A DNA stretch of 10,711 nt from an uncultured Collinsella sp. (GTDB lineage Bacteria > Actinomycetota > Coriobacteriia > Coriobacteriales > Coriobacteriaceae), in contig UROJ01000026.1 of the NCBI GenBank assembly GCA_900549335.1, forward strand, positions 1-10,711, given 5' to 3'. Positions 8,771 through 10,711 of this stretch are shown piece by piece. Position numbers and translations under genes: made by a program. The notes beneath the pieces are model-generated. The model did no database searches. It worked only from the letters and a program-made list of their open reading frames with translations, and was not told where the DNA came from. Numbering within the stretch: the first letter of the stretch is position 1; every line of letters starts with the position of its first letter.

Positions 8771-8835
8771 GTTGCGGTGAAATAAGGACTGATTAGGGCT
8801 TTTAACTGCTAAAACAGTCCCTATTTCACCGCAAC
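8771..8835. repeat. Inverted repeat with 21-base arms, possible small mobile or foldback element
   Basis: The arms are 8771-8791 (starting GTTGCGGTGAAATA) and 8815-8835 (ending TATTTCACCGCAAC). They pair at 20 of 21 positions; the one mismatch is A8785 against C8821. The 23-base centre can pair slightly (TTAG/CTAA). There is no T run, so it is a poor terminator, and one already lies 2 bases upstream. No flanking target duplication is clear. It resembles a short palindromic intergenic repeat, but copy number cannot be judged from one window. Confidence 0.75.
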
Positions 8836-8965
8836 TTCTAAAGAGACCTTATCAAGCAGGATTTCTATTGGGATAGGGGCCCAGCACGACAAAGTGCAAT
8901 TCAGCCAGACCCATGCATGGTTTTGCTGCATCCAAGACGAACGCATCGACTTCTTAGTAGCCGCA

Positions 8966-9088
8966 GGCCGGGCACAGGGTTACTCTCCAAATCTTTCCGC
9001 AGGACGGAGGAGCCCCTGCCGCGCGAAGCGCGCAGCGGGGGCTCCGACATGTCCGAGGACGATTTGGAGAGTAACCCTGTGCCCGGCC
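8966..9088. repeat. Large palindromic element with perfect 28-base terminal inverted repeats
   Basis: The arms are 8966-8993 (starting GGCCGGGCACAGGGTTACTC) and 9061-9088 (its exact reverse complement). The 67-base centre is itself foldable: GGAGCCCC (9009-9016) pairs with GGGGCTCC (9038-9045), enclosing a tight GC hairpin with loop GAA (9025-9027). Palindromic bits TCCG/CGGA and GTCCGAGGAC flank it. The whole 123 bases would form a long cruciform or RNA hairpin. Short open frames on both strands read through the arms and give the same peptide (RVTLCPA), which is a consequence of the symmetry and not evidence of coding. A non-autonomous mobile repeat is my preferred reading. Confidence 0.85.
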
Positions 9089-9122
9089 GACGGGATCCCT
9101 AAGCACGCCATGCTTCTTATGT

Positions 9123-9147
9123 GCAGCAAAGCTAATGCTGCTAAAAT
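9123..9147 (+). promoter_or_regulatory. Candidate extended -10 promoter with overlapping palindrome, for ftsEX
   Basis: TGCTAAAAT (9139-9147) is an extended -10 element (TG-N before TAAAAT) that needs no strong -35, and none is seen. It partly overlaps an inverted repeat GCAGCA (9123-9128) and TGCTGC (9136-9141) with a 7-base spacer, placed where a regulator could block polymerase. Transcription would begin about 40 bases before the ftsE start codon. Confidence 0.45.
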
Positions 9148-9192
9148 GTAAAGCGCTCATGTAGTTTAAACGCACGACGATAAGGAGCACCA

Positions 9193-10413
9193 GTGGGTAA
9201 CCACTTCCGTACCTCCGGTGCGGGCGATGATGCCCCCAAGACGCAGACGGGCGTCCAGGGCAGTCGTTTCGCCACTCCGGATTCAGAGGGCCAGCCTGTT
9301 GCTCAGGCCCCCACTCAGCCGGCAGATCAGGCACAGCCGGCATCCGATCCCTTTGCCTACAATCCCACCAGCGATGTCGCGCTTTCCGGCACGGCGGGTT
9401 TTGAGCCCGTTCAGGCCGTGACCGCTCGCGTGGAGCAGCCTCAGGCTGGTGCCGCCGCGCCGCAGCCTACCATGGCCGGCATTCCCGACCCCATGGCCCC
9501 TGCGACGCCGGTTCCTCAGCCTGCGCAGTCCGGTCTCTTTGCCGCTATTCCCGATCCCACGCAGCCTGCTGCCCCGGTGGTCGAGAGCGATCAGGCAGCT
9601 GAGGTCGCAAGCCTCGATAACGCGCTCAACAACCCCGATTTTACGTCGGTGTTTGCGCCCATCGATCCGCAGGCCAGCCGCAAGAAGATGGCCAAGCAGG
9701 CCGGTGTCGAGCCCGTCATCCTTATGGAGCATGTCACCAAGATCTATCCGGCACAGCCCAACAAGCCTGCACTCGACGACATCAACATCGAGATCTATCC
9801 GGGTGAGTTCGTCTTCCTGGTCGGTCATTCCGGCTCGGGTAAGACCACGCTGCTGTCGACGCTCAACCGCGACGTCAAGCCGACGAGCGGCCGCATCTTG
9901 GTTGCCGGTCAGGACCTCATGAAGATCAAGAACCGCAAGGTTCCGTTCCTGCGCCGCCAGATTGGCGCCGTGTTCCAGGACTTTAAGCTTCTGCCGCAAA
10001 AGACCGCCTACGAAAACGTGGCGTTTGCCCTGCAGTGCATCGGCAAGCCCAAGGGCGTCATTCGCAGCCAGGTGCCCGAGGTGCTGCGTCTGGTCGGTCT
10101 GGCCGATCAGATGGACTCGCTGCCCGACCAGCTTTCCGGTGGCGAGCAGCAGCGCGTTGCCGTCGCCCGCGCTATGGTCAACCGTCCGCCGCTGCTGATC
10201 TGCGACGAGCCCACGGGTAACCTCGACCCGGCGATCTCGCTGGGCATCATGAAGCTGCTCGAGCGTATTAACCGCACCGGCACCACCGTGATCGTCGCCA
10301 CGCACGACCGCGAGATGGTCGATAGCATGCACCGTCGCGTGATCGCCCTCGAGGGCGGCCACGTTATCCGCGACCAGGAGAGGGGAGGTTACGGCAACTA
10401 TGGCACCAACTAA
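9193..10413 (+). CDS. ftsE: Cell division ATP-binding protein FtsE with long N-terminal Pro/Ala/Gln-rich extension
   Basis: FtsE is the cytoplasmic ATPase of the FtsEX complex, which links the division ring to activation of septal peptidoglycan hydrolases. The ATPase domain occupies about residues 175-406. It has Walker A GHSGSGKTT (211-219), Q-loop Gln262, signature LSGGEQQ (314-320), Walker B LLICDEP (334-340), D-loop NLDP (343-346) and switch His371. Canonical FtsE has about 220-230 residues, so the first 170 or so are extra: low-complexity, Pro/Ala/Gln-rich, with a repeated IPDP-x-x-PA-x-PV unit (about 97-107 and 119-129). The GTG start has AAGGAG (9182-9187) 5 bases upstream and a candidate promoter before that. 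The internal ATG before MAKQAGVEPV has no good binding site, so the extension is probably translated. ftsX overlaps its end by 14 bases. Confidence 0.95.
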   Translation: MGNHFRTSGAGDDAPKTQTGVQGSRFATPDSEGQPVAQAPTQPADQAQPASDPFAYNPTSDVALSGTAGFEPVQAVTARVEQPQAGAAAPQPTMAGIPDPMAPATPVPQPAQSGLFAAIPDPTQPAAPVVESDQAAEVASLDNALNNPDFTSVFAPIDPQASRKKMAKQAGVEPVILMEHVTKIYPAQPNKPALDDINIEIYPGEFVFLVGHSGSGKTTLLSTLNRDVKPTSGRILVAGQDLMKIKNRKVPFLRRQIGAVFQDFKLLPQKTAYENVAFALQCIGKPKGVIRSQVPEVLRLVGLADQMDSLPDQLSGGEQQRVAVARAMVNRPPLLICDEPTGNLDPAISLGIMKLLERINRTGTTVIVATHDREMVDSMHRRVIALEGGHVIRDQERGGYGNYGTN

Positions 10414-10711
10414 CGTGGGCTACTCCTTCAAAGAGGCAATCAGCCACTTCTTCCGTAACTGGACTACCTCGCTCGGCGCCGTCATCACGATCTTCCTTTC
10501 GCTGTTTATCATCGGCCTGTTCATCATGGGCTCCGCGATGCTGAACTCCGTGATCGGCACCGTCGAGGATCAGGTTGTCATCAACGCGTTCATTAGCGAT
10601 GACGCCGATCAGGCCGATGTTCAGGCTTTTGAGGCCGAGCTTAAGACGTGGAATAACGTCAAGTCCGTGACCTATAAGGACAAGGACGACGCGCTGGCCG
10701 AGTATACGAGC
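10400..10711 (+). CDS. ftsX: Cell division protein FtsX, N-terminal 104 residues (cut by window edge)
   Basis: FtsX is the membrane partner of FtsE and carries an extracellular loop that activates cell-wall hydrolases. The visible part starts MAPTNVGYSFKEAISHFFRN, a cytoplasmic segment of the FtsX type. A membrane helix follows at about residues 24-50 (LGAVITIFLSLFIIGLFIMG). From about residue 60 it enters the extracellular domain (VEDQVVINAFISDDADQADV), which resembles the conserved start of that domain in other FtsX proteins. AGGGGAGG (10381-10388) lies 11 bases before the ATG, inside ftsE. The 14-base overlap implies coupled translation with ftsE. The frame is open to the window end. Confidence 0.93.
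   Translation, partial: MAPTNVGYSFKEAISHFFRNWTTSLGAVITIFLSLFIIGLFIMGSAMLNSVIGTVEDQVVINAFISDDADQADVQAFEAELKTWNNVKSVTYKDKDDALAEYTS

Noticed and set aside
8686..8835. Possible miniature CRISPR array from repeats in the gap
   Set aside because: There are only two 19-base copies with 3 bases between them, no spacers of normal size and no cas genes.
8894..9343. Small overlapping reading frames on both strands across the large palindrome
   Set aside because: Both give the same peptide pieces because the arms are exact inverted copies. No ribosome binding site, domain or coding bias supports them.
10400..10413. ftsE-ftsX overlap as an unusual feature
   Set aside because: Overlap of these two genes is normal for this pair and simply indicates coupled translation.

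Overview
The window looks like a chromosomal housekeeping region of a G+C-rich Gram-positive bacterium. It most resembles class Coriobacteriia, and Collinsella in particular. That placement rests on protein character, on AAGGAG-type ribosome binding sites, on the split transketolase and on the secA-prfB-ftsEX neighbourhood. No 16S rRNA or other marker is present, so it is inference.

Layout. On the minus strand, positions 1-647 hold the N-terminal part of a probable citrate synthase and, upstream of it, a 95-residue ACT-domain protein. A divergent intergenic region (648-951) follows. On the plus strand come rpmE (ribosomal protein L31 with a long Ala/Lys/Glu tail), a strong terminator, a 307-base spacer rich in inverted repeats, and secA overlapping prfB by one base. 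Next are a terminator-rich spacer, a YitT/UPF0750 membrane protein gene, and a split transketolase pair (N- and C-terminal subunits). A 526-base gene-free stretch packed with palindromes comes next. Last are ftsE, with an unusual N-terminal extension of about 170 residues, and ftsX, cut by the window edge and overlapping ftsE by 14 bases.

How the parts fit. L31, SecA and RF2 serve translation and protein export. FtsE and FtsX form an ABC-type complex that controls septal cell-wall hydrolysis. The order secA-prfB-(UPF0750 gene)-ftsE-ftsX matches the arrangement known from Bacillus subtilis (secA-prfB-yvjA-cccB-ftsEX). The transketolase pair and its palindromes therefore look like an insertion into an old conserved block.

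I see no phage, plasmid, CRISPR or defence system. The points most worth a second look are four. RF2 carries SPT where the family has the stop-codon-reading SPF tripeptide. Two large inverted-repeat elements lie before ftsE. FtsE and L31 both carry low-complexity extensions. The leaders of rpmE, secA and yitT are structured, and a terminator sits directly against the yitT ribosome binding site.
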